Counted from the stretch's first letter, positions 43,216 to 52,212 are shown. The stretch: 58,280 nt of DNA from Leuconostocaceae bacterium ESL0958 (GCA_029433265.1 JAQTHT010000008.1:1-58280); one strand, 5' to 3'. The notes: a model not told the origin generated them from the sequence alone. Made by a program: numbers and translations.

Positions 43216-43224
43216 ATTATAACA
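43216..43224 (-). promoter_or_regulatory. extended -10 promoter of mutY
   Basis: Minus strand TATAAT (43216-43221) preceded by TGT; only 7 bases separate it from the mutY ATG. Confidence 0.65.
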
Positions 43225-43225
43225 C

Positions 43226-43254
43226 TTGCCATTCCGCCTGATTACTAGTATAAT
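43226..43254 (+). promoter_or_regulatory. promoter of the 47-residue basic protein gene
   Basis: TTGCCA (43226-43231), 17 bases, TATAAT (43249-43254). A second possible promoter, TTGTAC-17-TATATA, lies at 43261-43289. Confidence 0.75.
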
Positions 43255-43304
43255 CAGTTTTTGTACTGAAAGATTTTAAAATTTATATATAAGGAGTTAT
43301 CATT

Positions 43305-43448
43305 ATGGCTCAAAAGACGCCTTTGAATTCATTTGCCCGCGCACGTAAGGTCGGCCACGACGCCGCCAAGAAGAAGCGCCAAGCGAACGTTGCCAAGTTG
43401 CAACAATGGGCTAAGGGAAAGACTACGGAAATTCCTAACACCAAGTAA
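43305..43448 (+). CDS. small basic protein, 47 residues
   Basis: A short gene not matched to a family I know. ATG 43305 follows AAGGAG at an ideal distance, and the frame ends at TAA 43446-43448. The product is very basic (about 13 Lys/Arg, with KKKRQ in the middle), probably one helix, with a short polar tail. Biased codons (AAG, TTG, CGC, GCC), a near-consensus promoter and a tight terminator say it is a real, well-expressed gene. Nucleic-acid or ribosome binding is a guess from charge alone. Confidence 0.85.
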   Translation: MAQKTPLNSFARARKVGHDAAKKKRQANVAKLQQWAKGKTTEIPNTK

Positions 43449-43475
43449 GAAACTAGCCGCTGGCTAGTTTTTTTA
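43449..43475 (+). terminator. terminator of the small basic protein gene
   Basis: AAACTAGCC (43450-43458), loop GCT, GGCTAGTTT (43462-43470), then T bases. Confidence 0.92.
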
Positions 43476-43561
43476 TTTAACAAAGCGGGCAACTGCCTTG
43501 TTTTCAAGCATTAGACTAGTTTATACTGAAGGTACTATTTCAACTTTTTTGGAGCGTACAC

Positions 43562-44230
43562 ATGATTGTTTCCTTAGCAAATAAAAGCAGACGGCGGGCC
43601 GTTTTTGCAGCGCTGCTGCTCATCATTCTTGCCGTCTTGATTGGTACCAATGCCGCCATTCCTGGCGACTGGGATGAAAACATCCGCTATTTCATGACCC
43701 AAATCCAAACGGATTACGGGGATGGCCTGATGGCCGCCGCGACCTTTCTAGGTTCGCCGGTGATGAACATGCTTTACTTGGTGATTTTGTCCATCGTGCT
43801 CTTCTTGGCGGACTTAAAGATTCCAGCGCTCTGGGTCTTCGTCACCACCTTTGCTGGTCAAGCAGTCAATCAGATTGTCAAAGCGTTGGTGCACCGGGAG
43901 CGGCCAATTGGCCACCTGCTTTCTGATTCAGGGGCCTCCTTTCCCTCCCAGCATTCCTTTGCCACTTGGCTGATGATTTTCATCATGCTCCTCCTGGTGG
44001 CACCCAATATTCGCAACGCGGTTACCCGCATTCTGGTCCGCTGGTTGTTGATTACCTTAGGTTTCCTCGTGATGTTATCCCGGGTTTACCTTTCCGCCCA
44101 TTTCACGAGTGATGTGTTGGCCGGCCTGCTGCTTGCCTATGTCTGGTACGTCTTCGCCGCCTCCCTCTACGCCCCAGTGGCCCTCTTCTTAAAAAACAAA
44201 TTCTGGCGGCTCAAGGATCAAGAAATTTAA
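43562..44230 (+). CDS. PAP2 superfamily membrane phosphatase
   Basis: Six membrane helices and the three acid-phosphatase motifs: KALVHRERP, FPSQHSF (usual PSGH) and SRVYLSAHFTSDV. Such enzymes act on the outer face and dephosphorylate lipid phosphates, such as undecaprenyl pyrophosphate or phosphatidic acid. 222 residues is typical. GGAG precedes ATG 43562. It is monocistronic and convergent with nrdF. The Gly-to-Gln change in motif 2 occurs in other members. Confidence 0.92.
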   Translation: MIVSLANKSRRRAVFAALLLIILAVLIGTNAAIPGDWDENIRYFMTQIQTDYGDGLMAAATFLGSPVMNMLYLVILSIVLFLADLKIPALWVFVTTFAGQAVNQIVKALVHRERPIGHLLSDSGASFPSQHSFATWLMIFIMLLLVAPNIRNAVTRILVRWLLITLGFLVMLSRVYLSAHFTSDVLAGLLLAYVWYVFAASLYAPVALFLKNKFWRLKDQEI

Positions 44231-44240
44231 TCGCAATAGT

Positions 44241-44279
44241 AAAAAGCTTCGATGGCGCTCACCATCGAAGCTTTTTTTG
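44241..44279. terminator. bidirectional terminator, PAP2 / nrdF
   Basis: AAAAAGCTTCGATGG, six-base loop, and the full complement, with A and T runs. Confidence 0.93.
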
Positions 44280-45248
44280 TTAATAATCATAGTCTGCACT
44301 ATCCATGGCTTCCACCTCGCCGAGCAGGTAGCCATTGCCGACACCAGAGAAGAAGTCGTGGTTGGCCGTGGAAGTAGAAATCCCGTTCATGACCACCGGA
44401 TTAACATCATCCGCAGAGTCTGGGAAAAGTGGGTCCTGACCCAAATTCATCAAGGCCTTGTTGGCATTGTAGCGCAAGAAGGAAAGCACGTCTTCTGTCC
44501 AACCGAGTTCGTCGTAGAGCTCATGCGTAAACTTTTCTTCGTTTTCGTACAGATCGTAGAGCAAATCATAGAGCCAAGCCTGCAGGTCGGCCTGCTCTTC
44601 GGCGCTCAGCTTCTTAAAGCCGATCTGAAACTTATAGCCGATGTAAGTGCCGTGGACGGATTCATCGCGGAGAATAAGCTTAATAATTTCCGCCACGTTG
44701 AGCATCCGGTTGTGGCCCAAGTAATAAAGCGGCGTGTAAAAACCAGAATAAAAGAGGAAGGTTTCCAAAAAGACAGAAGCCACCTTCTTTTCCAGCGGGC
44801 TGCCCTCCTGATAAATAGCATTAATCTTCTGGGCCTTGTACTGCAAATATTCATTATGGTCCGCCCAGTCGAAGACCGCCTCAATCTCACTCTTTTCGTT
44901 TAGCGTCTCAAAGATGGATGAGTAGGACTTGGCGTGCACTGATTCCATAAACTGAATGTTATTCAGCACAGCCTCTTCCTTTTGGTTAACCGCATCCTGG
45001 CGCAAAGCCGCCATGCCGTCCTGTGACTGCAAAGTATCGAGGGTTGTCAGGCCCCCGAAAACAAGGTTAAAGACCCGCCGCTCCGCAGCGGACAAGTCCC
45101 CCTGCCAATTCCGCAGATCATTGGAAATTGGAATCCGCGTGTCCAACCAAAACTGCTGGGTCAACTTTTCCCAAGTGGCCTTATCCAGGGCATCCTCGAT
45201 GTAGTTCCAGTTTACGGCCTGGTATGAACCATTTTGAATATGTTCCAT
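44280..45248 (-). CDS. nrdF: class Ib ribonucleotide reductase small subunit NrdF
   Basis: NrdF carries the dimetal-tyrosyl radical cofactor used to start ribonucleotide reduction. The 322-residue protein has ligand-bearing stretches FNLVFGGLTTLDTLQ, FMESVHAKSYSSIFETL and LRDESVHGTYIGY, and ends DFFSGVGNGY followed by an acidic tail that docks onto NrdE. In lactic acid bacteria the cofactor is thought to be Mn2-Y, built with NrdI. The start is 2 bases from the nrdI stop, with GGGAG upstream. Confidence 0.97.
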   Translation of the reverse strand: MEHIQNGSYQAVNWNYIEDALDKATWEKLTQQFWLDTRIPISNDLRNWQGDLSAAERRVFNLVFGGLTTLDTLQSQDGMAALRQDAVNQKEEAVLNNIQFMESVHAKSYSSIFETLNEKSEIEAVFDWADHNEYLQYKAQKINAIYQEGSPLEKKVASVFLETFLFYSGFYTPLYYLGHNRMLNVAEIIKLILRDESVHGTYIGYKFQIGFKKLSAEEQADLQAWLYDLLYDLYENEEKFTHELYDELGWTEDVLSFLRYNANKALMNLGQDPLFPDSADDVNPVVMNGISTSTANHDFFSGVGNGYLLGEVEAMDSADYDY

Positions 45249-45250
45249 GT

Positions 45251-45691
45251 TTACGCTCCCAAATGTGCTTTTATTGCTAAGAAAATCTTTTCTGCTTCAC
45301 GGACCGAGCCCCGCAGTTCATAATCGCCAATCAACGGGACCTGATACTTGGCTGCATAGCGCTTGGCCGTCAAAATGTATTGGTCATTGAAATTCCGATT
45401 CCCCGAACCGACGACGCCCCGCAACAGGGCCTGGTTATCGGCGAATTCAATGTAGTCGCCCAGTGCGTTCGTGAAAATTTCGGTTACCTCAGGCCCCGTA
45501 CCGGTCCCGCCTGTTAAATAGGTTGGCACCAGCACCACATAGGGCTGTCTTTCTTCCTGATAGTCGCTTTCGTCCCCGATGGCAGTCGCGGACAGCTCAT
45601 CCCCGGCAGCCCTGGCGACCTGTGTTAATTTATCGACAAAGGAAGCCGTGTTGCCCTCCACAGTACTATATAACAGCCGGTATTTCGTCAT
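45251..45691 (-). CDS. nrdI: flavodoxin-like NrdI
   Basis: The 146-residue protein starts at ATG 45691 (MTKYRLLYSTVEGN) behind AAAGGGA; the longer frame above it overlaps nrdE. It has the FMN loop STVEGNTASFV and VVGSGNRNFNDQYIL near residues 96-110, typical of NrdI. Reduced NrdI supplies the oxidant that builds the Mn2-tyrosyl cofactor of NrdF. Here nrdI follows nrdE, not the more common HIEF order. Confidence 0.95.
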   Translation of the reverse strand: MTKYRLLYSTVEGNTASFVDKLTQVARAAGDELSATAIGDESDYQEERQPYVVLVPTYLTGGTGTGPEVTEIFTNALGDYIEFADNQALLRGVVGSGNRNFNDQYILTAKRYAAKYQVPLIGDYELRGSVREAEKIFLAIKAHLGA

Positions 45692-45767
45692 ACGTTCCCT
45701 TTCTAGCACGAGGCCAGTTTTTAAAATGATGTTATGTACGAAGCAGCCAGCGCTACTTCTTATTTCT

Positions 45768-47939
45768 TTAAATGGAGCAAGACTCACATTCGTTAATGCC
45801 TGATTCTTGATTGTCATCCGTGAAGGTCCGGACATAGTAAAGGGACTTGATGCCCTTCTTGAAGGCATAGTGCCGCAAGATGGACAGATCACGGGTCGTC
45901 ATTTTATCCGTGCGACCATCCTTCCACTCGTAAAGACCAGCTGGAATCGTTGACCGCATGAAGAGCGTCAACGACATCCCCTGATCAACATGTTCCTGAG
46001 CGGCCGCATAAATATCAATCACCTTGCGCATATCCGTATCGTAGGCGGACACGTAATAAGGCAAGTTCTCGTTATTCAAGCCCGGGGCGGGATAGTAAAC
46101 CTTCCCGATCATCCCCTCTTGCCGTTCTTCAATCTTGTTGACGATGGGCAGTAAGGAGGCCGTTGTGTTATTCACGTAGGAAATCGATCCCGTTGGCGCA
46201 ATGGCGTGCCGGTAGGCGTTATAAAGACCGTACTGCTGCACTTGGTCACGCAAAACCGCCCAGTCCTTGGCATCTGGTACAGGCAGACCGGCAAAGAGCT
46301 GGCGGACCTTTTCTGTCTTTGGCGCCCAATCCTGGTTCAGGTACTTGTCAAAGTAGGCCCCAGAAGCATAGTCGGACTGGTCAAAGTCTGCAAAGGTTTC
46401 GCCCCGTTCCCGGGCAATTTTCATGGAAGCCAGCAGGGAATAGTAGTTCAACGTCATGAAGAAAGTCGACGTAAAGTCCAGTGATTCAGCATCCCCGTAG
46501 GTCATTTGATGCTGAGCGAAGAAAGCCGCCAGCCCCATGGCACCCAGGCCAACCGCATGGTTCTTCTGGTTCCCATTTTGCACAGAAGGCACGACGTTCA
46601 AATCCGATTGGTCCGAGACAAAAGTCAAAGCCCGAATCATCGCATCGACAGAACCGGCAAAATCATCCGCCTGCATCATGTTCACGATATTAATGGAACC
46701 CAGGTTACAGGAGATATCCTCCCCTAAGACGTCATAACCTTGCTCGTTATTCACCTTCGAAGGCTTTTGAATCTGCAGGATTTCAGAACAAAGGTTGGAA
46801 GAAACCACCTTGCCGGCGACCGGATTAGCCCGGTTAACCGTGTCCACGTTCATGATGTAAGGGTAACCGGATTCCTGCTGGAGTTTCGAAATTTCTTCTT
46901 CGACCATGCGGGCGGAAACCATCTTACGGCGAATAGCGGGGTTGGCCAACATTTGGTCGTATTCGGCAGTCAAATCCACGTAGTTATAGGGCTGACCGTA
47001 GACCTTTTCCACATCTGCTGGTGAGAATAGGGCCATTTCCTGCCCCTGACGGGCTAATTCATAGAACTTGTCGGGCATAATCAAGCCCAGGGACAGGGTC
47101 TTAACCCGCACCTTCTCATCTGCATTTTCCTTCTTCGTCGCCAAGAAAGTCAGGACATCGGGGTGGAAGACGTTCAGGTAGACCACACCGGCCCCCTGCC
47201 GCGCGCCGACTTGGGAAGAAAAGGTAAAGGAGTCTTCCAGCAACTTCATAATGGGCACAATCCCACCGGCGGAATTGGCGATGCCCATGACGGGTGCCCC
47301 TGATTCACGGACGTTGGACAAGTTAATGCCCACGCCACCGCCAACCTTGGATAGTTGCAGGGCAGAATTGATAATCCGACCAATCGAATTCATGTCGTCA
47401 TCGGCCTGCAAAACGAAGCAGGAAACCAGTTCGCCCCGCCGGGCCCGACCCGCATTTAAGAAGGAAGGCGTGGCCGGCTGATAGCGCTGGTGAATCATTT
47501 CGTTGGCCAAGGACATGGCCAGGTCTGTATCGCCCGCAGCGTAGAACAGAGCGTTCATCGCCACGCGGTCTAAGTAAGACTCGACATAGTAGGCCTTGTC
47601 GTTCGTGCGCTGAGCGTACTGGTTGTAAAACTTAAAGGCAGCCATGAAGGAGCCAAAGTGAAAGTCTTGGTCTTCTAGGAAGTCGTAGAGGGATTCAATG
47701 AAGGTAAAACTGTACTGGTCCAGGACCGCTGGGTCGATGAAATCGTTTTCCACCATCCAGTCCAGCCGGGCTTGGAGCGAGTCAAAGGACAGCAGGTTCG
47801 GTTCCACGTTTTCCTTCATAAAAGCAGCCAGGGCTTCCTGGTCCTTTTGTAGTTGAATCTGATTATCCTTGGGGATATTGATCTCGTTGTTCAGATCAAA
47901 ATAGCTAACGTCCGTCACGTCTAAATCAGTTAATGACAT
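45768..47939 (-). CDS. nrdE: class Ib ribonucleotide reductase large subunit NrdE
   Basis: NrdE holds the catalytic and substrate sites. The 723-residue protein begins MSLTDLDVTDVSYFDLNNE at ATG 47939, preceded by AAAGGA. Active-site cysteines are in GELVSCFVLQADD and SNLCSEILQI, the radical-path and phosphate region includes NLGSINIVN, and the mobile redox pair is in the C-terminal ECESC. It lacks the ATP-cone of class Ia enzymes. It is second in nrdH-nrdE-nrdI-nrdF. Confidence 0.97.
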   Translation of the reverse strand: MSLTDLDVTDVSYFDLNNEINIPKDNQIQLQKDQEALAAFMKENVEPNLLSFDSLQARLDWMVENDFIDPAVLDQYSFTFIESLYDFLEDQDFHFGSFMAAFKFYNQYAQRTNDKAYYVESYLDRVAMNALFYAAGDTDLAMSLANEMIHQRYQPATPSFLNAGRARRGELVSCFVLQADDDMNSIGRIINSALQLSKVGGGVGINLSNVRESGAPVMGIANSAGGIVPIMKLLEDSFTFSSQVGARQGAGVVYLNVFHPDVLTFLATKKENADEKVRVKTLSLGLIMPDKFYELARQGQEMALFSPADVEKVYGQPYNYVDLTAEYDQMLANPAIRRKMVSARMVEEEISKLQQESGYPYIMNVDTVNRANPVAGKVVSSNLCSEILQIQKPSKVNNEQGYDVLGEDISCNLGSINIVNMMQADDFAGSVDAMIRALTFVSDQSDLNVVPSVQNGNQKNHAVGLGAMGLAAFFAQHQMTYGDAESLDFTSTFFMTLNYYSLLASMKIARERGETFADFDQSDYASGAYFDKYLNQDWAPKTEKVRQLFAGLPVPDAKDWAVLRDQVQQYGLYNAYRHAIAPTGSISYVNNTTASLLPIVNKIEERQEGMIGKVYYPAPGLNNENLPYYVSAYDTDMRKVIDIYAAAQEHVDQGMSLTLFMRSTIPAGLYEWKDGRTDKMTTRDLSILRHYAFKKGIKSLYYVRTFTDDNQESGINECESCSI

Positions 47940-48017
47940 ACCTGATCCTTTCTCAATATGTAAACAAGGGCCAGACCACCTGCTTGCAGGCAGCACTGAC
48001 CCAACCAATTCACCGGC

Positions 48018-48248
48018 TTAAGCCGTTAGCTTTTTTAGTTCTCCAGGTTGGAAGCCCGCAAAGGCAGCTTGGCCGCTAACCTTCACCACTGGCGTTTGCC
48101 GGAAGCCCTCTTCCTTAAGCTGGGCCAAGTAGGCTGGTTGCTCTTCAATGTTGATTTCCTGGTAATCCAGGTTGGCGCGATCCAGGAATTGCTTCGTCAT
48201 CTTGCACTGGATGCAGTTGTTCTTGGTAAAGACCGTAATTTCTGACAT
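48018..48248 (-). CDS. nrdH: glutaredoxin-like NrdH
   Basis: NrdH is the dithiol donor for class Ib reductase and is recharged by thioredoxin reductase. The 76-residue protein has the redox motif CIQC (12-15), RQTPVVKV with cis-proline and GFQPGELKKL at the end. It is first gene of the nrd operon, with a weak GAGAC ribosome site. Its promoter lies in the long upstream stretch. Confidence 0.95.
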   Translation of the reverse strand: MSEITVFTKNNCIQCKMTKQFLDRANLDYQEINIEEQPAYLAQLKEEGFRQTPVVKVSGQAAFAGFQPGELKKLTA

Positions 48249-48537
48249 GTTGGGGTCTCACTTTCTCTTCGATTTAACTGAATTTCTGACGGCCAAGCGA
48301 AGCGGCGGTCAAAAATGAGCTACTTAATAGTTTAAATTATTTTACTAAGAGTTCAAGGCCCATATCCGTCTGTACAAACATTTGTTCGGATAAAGGTTGA
48401 TAGCTCGGCCTTTACCTCTCTTACCCTGTCCGAAATTCACAAAATCAAACGCGGCAAAGGGCAAGAATAGGCAAGTTTGTGATATTTCAGAACAAGCGTC
48501 CAGCCCTGGCAAGGGTCCCTGTTCCCGCCGCTATTTT
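48249..48537 (-). promoter_or_regulatory. nrd operon upstream region
   Basis: There is no gene here. On the minus strand TTGAAC (48351-48356), 16 bases and TAAACT (48329-48334) give a possible promoter. A GAC-GGC...GCC-GTC inverted repeat lies in the leader (48288-48310), and the palindrome-like ACAAACATTTGT (48373-48384) lies upstream. I did not find a canonical NrdR box. Confidence 0.4.
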
Positions 48538-48538
48538 T

Positions 48539-48553
48539 TGCTATAATAAGCAA
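48539..48553 (+). promoter_or_regulatory. extended -10 promoter with overlapping inverted repeat
   Basis: TG (48539-48540) and TATAAT (48542-48547) sit within TTGCT-ATAATA-AGCAA (48538-48553). Confidence 0.6.
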
Positions 48554-48588
48554 TACAGACTTTAATTATAGGAAAAGAGGTTCTCACT

Positions 48589-50031
48589 GTGGATTCAGGT
48601 CCGTCGTTACTAACAAACTTTATCATTATTATCTTAGTGCTGCTCCTTGCCATTCTGTTTACCCTAACGGAATATTCTTTGGTCAAGGTGCGGCTATCTG
48701 CGCTGGAAGCACTGCAATCTGACCGGGAAAAGCCTTCGAAGAATATCAATCAGGCCATCCACATGGTCAGTCACCTGACTGAGTATCTGTCGACTGCACA
48801 GGTCGGCATCACCCTGACTTCTCTGATCTTAGGTTGGGTTGGTGAAGAAACGGTGGCTGAGTTGATCTTGCGGACGCATTTACTGCCCGAAGCCTACGCC
48901 AAGCCCGTGGCTTCCGTGGCCGCCATCGTAATCTTCACGGTGGTCCACGCCGTCTTCACCGACTTGGTGCCCAAGAACATCGCCATTGAAGAGCCCATTA
49001 AAATCTTGCTCTTCATCGTCAAGCCCGTGCGTTTCTTCCACGTGGCGCTCTTCCCCTTGATTTGGACCTTAGACCACTTGTCCAACGCCGTTACCAAGCT
49101 GATGGGCTTCCAAGTCACCAACGACGATGACATTTACTCTCAGACCGAGATTTTGTCGTTGTCCAAGAGCGCGGCCGAGGCCGGTGAATTAGACCATGAA
49201 GATTTGACCTTCATGCAGCGGGCCTTTGAAATGAACGACAAGGTCGCCGCCGACGTCATGATTGACCGGACGTCCATGGATGTCATCGACGTCCAAGACC
49301 CTATCAGTCACGGGTTAAACGAATATCTTAAGGAACGGCACTCCCGTTTCCCAGTCGTGGCCGATAACGACAAGGATAAGGTTTTAGGCTACGTCTTCAA
49401 CTACGACTTAGTCCGCCAGAGCCGGATTTCTGGTCAGCAGCCCGTTGCAAAGATTATGCGGGACATTCCTGCCGTACCAGAAAACATGGACCTCCACGAC
49501 GTCATGGATGAAATGATTATCAAGCGCTCCCCCATTGCAGTCGTGGTCGACGAATATGGCGGAACGGCCGGCATCATTACTGACAAGGATATTTACGAAG
49601 AGCTCTTTGGCTCTGTCCGAGACGAAATGGATGACGAGTCCGATGAGTACATCGAGAAGTTAGGCGATAAGCGCTATAAGGTCTCCGGTAAGACGACCTT
49701 GTATGACTTCCAACGCTACTTCCAAACCCAAGTCAAGGAGCTGGACGAAGACGAAGCTGTGACGCTGACTGGCTATGTGCTGAAAAAAGACCCTGACTTC
49801 CGTACGGGTGATTCCTTAAAGATTGCCAATTACCAGGTCACCGCTTTGGATTATGAAAACGCCTTTATTCCGGAGTTTGCGGTCAAGGAATTGGATCCAG
49901 AGCCAAGCAGTCCGCAACTTGCTGGCGAAGACCAACAGCATGACCAACCAGCAAGCAACGCACAAGACCAGATTAAGTTCGAGGTCAAAGCCGAAAAAAG
50001 GCCAAAAGAAAATGATAAGACGCATGACTAA
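48589..50031 (+). CDS. CNNM/CBS/CorC_HlyC transporter-like protein
   Basis: The 480-residue protein begins with a CNNM membrane domain of about four helices (residues 8-190), followed by paired CBS domains (about 215-340, with MIDRTSMDVIDVQD and EYGGTAGIITDKD) and a CorC_HlyC domain (about 355-440). The last 40 residues are low complexity and charged. Relatives such as MpfA export or limit Mg2+; calling it haemolysin is historical. The start is GTG 48589 with AAGAGG upstream. Confidence 0.93.
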   Translation: MDSGPSLLTNFIIIILVLLLAILFTLTEYSLVKVRLSALEALQSDREKPSKNINQAIHMVSHLTEYLSTAQVGITLTSLILGWVGEETVAELILRTHLLPEAYAKPVASVAAIVIFTVVHAVFTDLVPKNIAIEEPIKILLFIVKPVRFFHVALFPLIWTLDHLSNAVTKLMGFQVTNDDDIYSQTEILSLSKSAAEAGELDHEDLTFMQRAFEMNDKVAADVMIDRTSMDVIDVQDPISHGLNEYLKERHSRFPVVADNDKDKVLGYVFNYDLVRQSRISGQQPVAKIMRDIPAVPENMDLHDVMDEMIIKRSPIAVVVDEYGGTAGIITDKDIYEELFGSVRDEMDDESDEYIEKLGDKRYKVSGKTTLYDFQRYFQTQVKELDEDEAVTLTGYVLKKDPDFRTGDSLKIANYQVTALDYENAFIPEFAVKELDPEPSSPQLAGEDQQHDQPASNAQDQIKFEVKAEKRPKENDKTHD

Positions 50032-50040
50032 TCGGTCTTG

Positions 50041-50073
50041 CAAAAGACCAGCCGAGATGGCTGGTCTTTTTTC
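50041..50073 (+). terminator. terminator behind the CNNM gene
   Basis: AAAAGACCAGCC, loop GAGAT, GGCTGGTCTTTT and more T bases. Confidence 0.92.
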
Positions 50074-50170
50074 TTGGCCTTGGCAGCCAAGGCGTTTAGC
50101 CAACTGCTGTTTCGTGGTAAACTAGACCTAACCGTATTCAAGTAATCCAGTTCGACAAAGGAGTCTCGGG

Positions 50171-50854
50171 ATGGCAATCGATTTGTACTTGGTCCGTCAT
50201 GGCCAAACCTATTTCAACTTACTGAACCGCTTTCAGGGGCACGCTGATGCCCCACTGACAGCAGCAGGTATCGAGCATGGGCACGCAGCGGGGCAGCGCT
50301 TAAAGCATGTCCCCTTTGTGGCAGCCTATTCTTCTGACCTGACCCGGGCCATTCACACCGCCACCTACGCGCTCAGCGAAAACGAAGCGGGCGCTCCTGA
50401 ACGGCCAGCGCTGCTGCCGGACTTCCGGGAAGAAAATTTTGGTTCCTTCGAAGGCCGGGACACACAGGTGGCCATGACCGAGCTCAACGCCTACTTACCT
50501 GGTCCCTATGCGTCCTACTCAGCCCTGGTCCAAGACAAGGGGATGCCCTTCGTCTTTGATCTCTTTGCGAAAGCGGATCCCTATAAACTAGCAGAAAACT
50601 ACCAGGACTTCCGTATGCGCATCGAACGGGGCTTCCAGACCCTGTTGGACCGGCATGACCAAGCGGATCAAGCCGTCCCCGTTCTCCTGGTTGCCCACGG
50701 CACTGCCATTCGGGCCATCGCTGATTACTTCGGTCGAGCAGACCTAGCCAATGAATCCATTCATAACGGCGCGGTCATGCACCTCCAGCTAACTGCTGCC
50801 AATCCAAAGGGTGCCAGCATCCAACACTTTAACGATATTACGACTGTCTTTTAA
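50171..50854 (+). CDS. histidine phosphatase family protein
   Basis: The RHG motif LVRHGQTYFNLLNRFQGHADAPLT opens this 227-residue phosphoglycerate-mutase-like protein. The second catalytic His is in LLVAHGTAIRAI near residue 177. Small bacterial members mostly dephosphorylate sugar phosphates or nucleotides rather than acting as mutase. AAAGGAG precedes ATG 50171. It is followed by an intergenic hairpin and hflX on the same strand. Confidence 0.9.
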   Translation: MAIDLYLVRHGQTYFNLLNRFQGHADAPLTAAGIEHGHAAGQRLKHVPFVAAYSSDLTRAIHTATYALSENEAGAPERPALLPDFREENFGSFEGRDTQVAMTELNAYLPGPYASYSALVQDKGMPFVFDLFAKADPYKLAENYQDFRMRIERGFQTLLDRHDQADQAVPVLLVAHGTAIRAIADYFGRADLANESIHNGAVMHLQLTAANPKGASIQHFNDITTVF

Positions 50855-50865
50855 GAGCAGACCAA

Positions 50866-50900
50866 CCAGAGGGACATGCAGTGCATGGGCCCTCTTTTTC
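50866..50900 (+). terminator. hairpin terminator/attenuator before hflX
   Basis: AGAGGG (50868-50873) with CCCTCT (50890-50895) encloses CATGC/GCATG, then T bases. It ends 18 bases before hflX, so some read-through is likely. Confidence 0.75.
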
Positions 50901-50917
50901 AAAAGAAAGGACCTTTC

Positions 50918-52210
50918 ATGAATCCAGAAGCAACCAGCGACAAAACCGTCCTCCTCGCTGCCCTCGCCGGGCAAAAGGACCAACAAAGCAACTATGAATT
51001 AACGGAGTTGGATAACTTGGCCCGGGCCAACCACTTATCCCCCGCTGCCTCCTTCATTCAGAAGCTCGACCGGCCCAATCCGGCTACGTATTTCGGGAAG
51101 GGAAAGGTTGAGGAGTTAGCCACTGCCGTTCGTACCTACGAGGCCGAAATGGTGGTCACCAACGACGAACTCTCCCCTTCACAAATCCGGAATTTGGAAA
51201 AGGCACTGGACTGCACCGTCGTCGACCGAACTGGTCTCATCCTCGATATCTTTGCCAGTCGGGCACAAAGTAAGGTCGCCCAGCTTCAAGTGCAGCTGGC
51301 GCGACTTGAATACCAACTCCCCCGCTTACGAACGTCAATGTCCGTTTCCTTGGATCAGCAAACCGGTGCCGGCGGTGCTGGCTTTACTTCCCGTGGGGCT
51401 GGGGAAACAAAACTAGAACAGAACCGGCGCCGCCTGACCAGTGAAATGGTGGCCATTCGCAAAGAACTAGCAGCCATCCAAAAGGAAAGCGCCACCCAAG
51501 CCAAACAACGGCGGGCAGGCACCCTGCCCACTGTGGCCCTGGTTGGTTACACCAATGCCGGTAAGTCAACCCTGATGAACCAGCTCTTAGCCCGCTTCGG
51601 TCAGGGAGCTGGTACCGAAGCCGAAAAGCAGGTCTTTGAAAAGGACATGCTCTTTGCCACCTTGGATACAACCGTCCGACAGCTCACCTTACCTGATAAG
51701 AGGCAGCTGCTCCTGTCGGATACTGTCGGTTTCGTTTCCAAGCTACCCCACCATCTGGTGGCTGCCTTCGAATCGACCTTGCAGGAAGCCGCCCAAGCGG
51801 ACCTGCTGCTGCAGGTTGTCGACGTTTCCGACCCCAACCACCAGGAAATGATGGCCACGACGGCCGCCACCCTCAAAGAACTGGGCATCACCGATAAGCC
51901 CATGATAACCCTCTACAATAAGGCGGACTTGGCCCAACTGCCAGCACCCGAGGTGGATGGCGACCAAGCCTTAACCATTACGGCAAAAGACCAGGCCTCT
52001 CAGGATGCCGTCCTGAACCTGGTGGAAAAGTGGCTCTTTGCGGACGAAGAAACAGTCACCCTGCACATCCCCTTCGCCGATTCACGCATTGTTTCGCAAA
52101 TCCAGGACCAGCACGCCGTCATTGACCAGCGCTTTGACGAAGCGGGGACCTTCCTGACCGTCGCCCTGACCAGTAGTGAAAGCGAGCATTACCAACAGTA
52201 CCGCATCTAA
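50918..52210 (+). CDS. hflX: ribosome-rescue GTPase HflX
   Basis: HflX splits stalled ribosomes. The 430-residue protein has the N-terminal HflX domain (NPATYFGKGKVEELA), the linker motif with GPGETKLE-like GAGETKLEQNRRRL near 166-180, G1 GYTNAGKSTL, G3 DTVGFVSKLPHHLV and G4 NKAD. I start at ATG 50918, preceded by AAAGGA; an in-frame ATG at 50876 lies within the hairpin. A terminator closes the gene. Confidence 0.96.
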   Translation: MNPEATSDKTVLLAALAGQKDQQSNYELTELDNLARANHLSPAASFIQKLDRPNPATYFGKGKVEELATAVRTYEAEMVVTNDELSPSQIRNLEKALDCTVVDRTGLILDIFASRAQSKVAQLQVQLARLEYQLPRLRTSMSVSLDQQTGAGGAGFTSRGAGETKLEQNRRRLTSEMVAIRKELAAIQKESATQAKQRRAGTLPTVALVGYTNAGKSTLMNQLLARFGQGAGTEAEKQVFEKDMLFATLDTTVRQLTLPDKRQLLLSDTVGFVSKLPHHLVAAFESTLQEAAQADLLLQVVDVSDPNHQEMMATTAATLKELGITDKPMITLYNKADLAQLPAPEVDGDQALTITAKDQASQDAVLNLVEKWLFADEETVTLHIPFADSRIVSQIQDQHAVIDQRFDEAGTFLTVALTSSESEHYQQYRI

Positions 52211-52212
52211 GC

